Origin: Diphasiastrum complanatum
Taxonomy: Eukaryota; Streptophyta; Lycopodiopsida; Lycopodiales; Lycopodiaceae
Direction: 5' to 3'
Length of the DNA stretch: 64,000 nt
Assembly: GCA_029204225.1 (NCBI GenBank)
Contig: CM055108.1
Coordinates: forward strand, 9,483,849 to 9,547,848
How positions within the stretch are numbered: position 1 is the stretch's first letter; every line of letters begins with the position of its first letter. The notes below the pieces were generated by a model, which was given only the letters and a program-made list of their open reading frames with translations, searched no databases and was not told the origin of the DNA. The position numbers and the translations under genes were made by a program. Of the stretch, positions 63,007 to 64,000 are shown in pieces.

Positions 63007-63803
63007 TGCCTCTAGAAACTAGGAAGAAGGAAGATCCTAGTGCAGTTAAAGGAATTTTTGTAGGATATGCATCCATTAAAAAAGCATACAAAGTATATCT
63101 TCCTTCTACTGACAAGAATATTGTTAGTAGAGATGTGATCTTCCATGAAGATCAGAAATTTAACTTGGATGATGCACAGCTCAAGGAGTCTCATGCAAGA
63201 TCAATCATCAATCTTGATGTTGTTCAAGAGGTGGTGAGGCCGAGGCCTGAGGAGGAGCAAATTCAAGCTACCACACCAAGAAGATCTACACGAGCAAGAT
63301 CTGAGCCAAGAAGGCTCACATATGATGAAGAAGGAAGCCAAGTGGAAGGTGAAACTTCCTATCATGCTCTCTTCATATCAGATGAAGAGCCTAAAGGTGT
63401 CCAAGAAGCTCTTCAATCCAAGATTTGGGTTGAAGCAATGACCCAAGAGTTTGAAGCCCTGATGTCAAACAACACATGGGAGCTTGTGGAGCCACCAAAC
63501 AACATGCATGTGATTGGATGTAAGTGGGTTTTCAGAATCAAGAATAATCATGATGGATCTATCAATAAGTATAAAGCAAGACTTTGTGCCAAAGGCTACT
63601 CACAAATCAAAGGTCTTGACTATGAAGACACCTTTGCACCAATTGCAAAGATGGTAACAATCCGAATATTTATATCTCTTGCATGTTTTCACAATTGGAG
63701 TATGTTCCAGCTTGATGTTTCTAATGCATTTCTCAATGGTTACCTTGAGGAGGAGATTTCAATAGAGCAACCTCCAAGTTTTGTGAAAGAAGGTTCCATC
63801 TGA
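63003..63803 (+). mobile_element. Element L: copia integrase C-terminus-RT fragment embedded in element K
   Basis: The plus-strand frame encodes LPLETRKKEDPSAVKGIFVG, NIVSRDVIFHEDQKFNLDDA, TPRRSTRARSEPRRLTYDEE, MSNNTWELVEPPNNMHVIGC, KYKARLCAKGYSQIKGLDYE and NAFLNGYLEEEISIEQPPSF, then stops at 63803. It is close to element E RT and unlike element K. Only about the first half of RT is present. The ORF's upstream part (62892-63002) is antisense to element K and not a real N-terminus. Confidence 0.8.
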
Positions 63804-64000
63804 TGTATGCCATTGTGTTTTTTCAAGTACACTGTTCTCCTTCACATTGAACAGTTTACAAGAGTTCTTTGTGAAGGTTACTGACAGGCCTGTATCGACT
63901 ATCTTCGCTACGGATAAAAGATCTTTGTCAAGAGTAGGGACATAGAGAACTTCCTCTAGTTTCTTGTCACCCTGATTTGTGTCCAGCCATAGTACACCAG
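63804..64000 (-). mobile_element. Element K continued: protease region
   Basis: The minus strand encodes LEEVLYVPTLDKDLLSVAKI, then VDTGLSVTFTKNSCKLFN, the end of copia protease. With 61355-63006 it forms one element interrupted by fragment L, which replaces the GAG-pre-integrase and integrase core. It continues beyond the window. Confidence 0.7.

Overview
This window is nuclear DNA of a land plant with a large, retrotransposon-rich genome. The grounds are a kinesin-14 gene with many GT-AG introns, one of them 7.5 kb and filled with transposons; a classical arabinogalactan peptide; a plant L1 fragment; a Helitron helicase tail; and at least a dozen Ty1/copia units. The palindrome-rich copia LTRs and the giant intron would suit a gymnosperm (conifer) or a fern, but that placement is inference. 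Only two genes look like intact host genes: the kinesin (minus strand, 40634-51521, nine coding exons, 586 codons) and the arabinogalactan peptide (minus strand, 23930-24145).

Layout. 0-0.5 kb is a minus-strand copia scrap. 0.55-2.3 kb holds a decayed multi-exon gene of an unrecognised, possibly transposase-like family. 2.4-7.1 kb is non-autonomous copia element A, which has LTRs, a primer-binding site and one open 434-codon frame but no recognisable reverse transcriptase or integrase core. 7.1-10.6 kb holds copia debris and unidentified open segments. 10.85-12.74 kb holds a convergent pair of unrecognised genes, a small two-exon one on the plus strand and a frameshifted one on the minus strand. 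13.79-18.30 kb is non-autonomous copia element B, with both LTRs and a perfect 5-bp target duplication, inserted in a coiled-coil reading frame that continues on both sides (13.44-13.79 and 18.31-19.21 kb). A Ty3/gypsy RNase H scrap follows.

19.7-22.7 kb is very AT-rich and has no gene. The arabinogalactan peptide lies at 24 kb, followed by an L1 RT scrap (25.6-26.2), a minus-strand copia pol (26.3-29.1), a plus-strand copia with LTR, gag, protease and integrase (29.1-32.8), and a minus-strand copia with its own 5' LTR (32.8-36.0). 36.3-38.6 kb holds an unidentified minus-strand segment and a copia protease-integrase scrap. The kinesin gene covers 40.6-51.5 kb. Its largest intron contains a copia RT scrap, a Ty3/gypsy RT-RNase H piece with PBS, a copia gag and a miniature TRIM-like LTR element.

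51.5-56 kb is intergenic DNA with GA, AT and TG microsatellites and a 155-bp duplication. 56.3-56.8 kb is a Helitron helicase tail. 57.5-64 kb holds three further copia units with large internal deletions or chimeric joins. A recurring theme is copia copies that lost the protease-to-RT middle while keeping gag and terminal signals, and LTRs studded with CACATGTG or CACACGTGTG palindromes.
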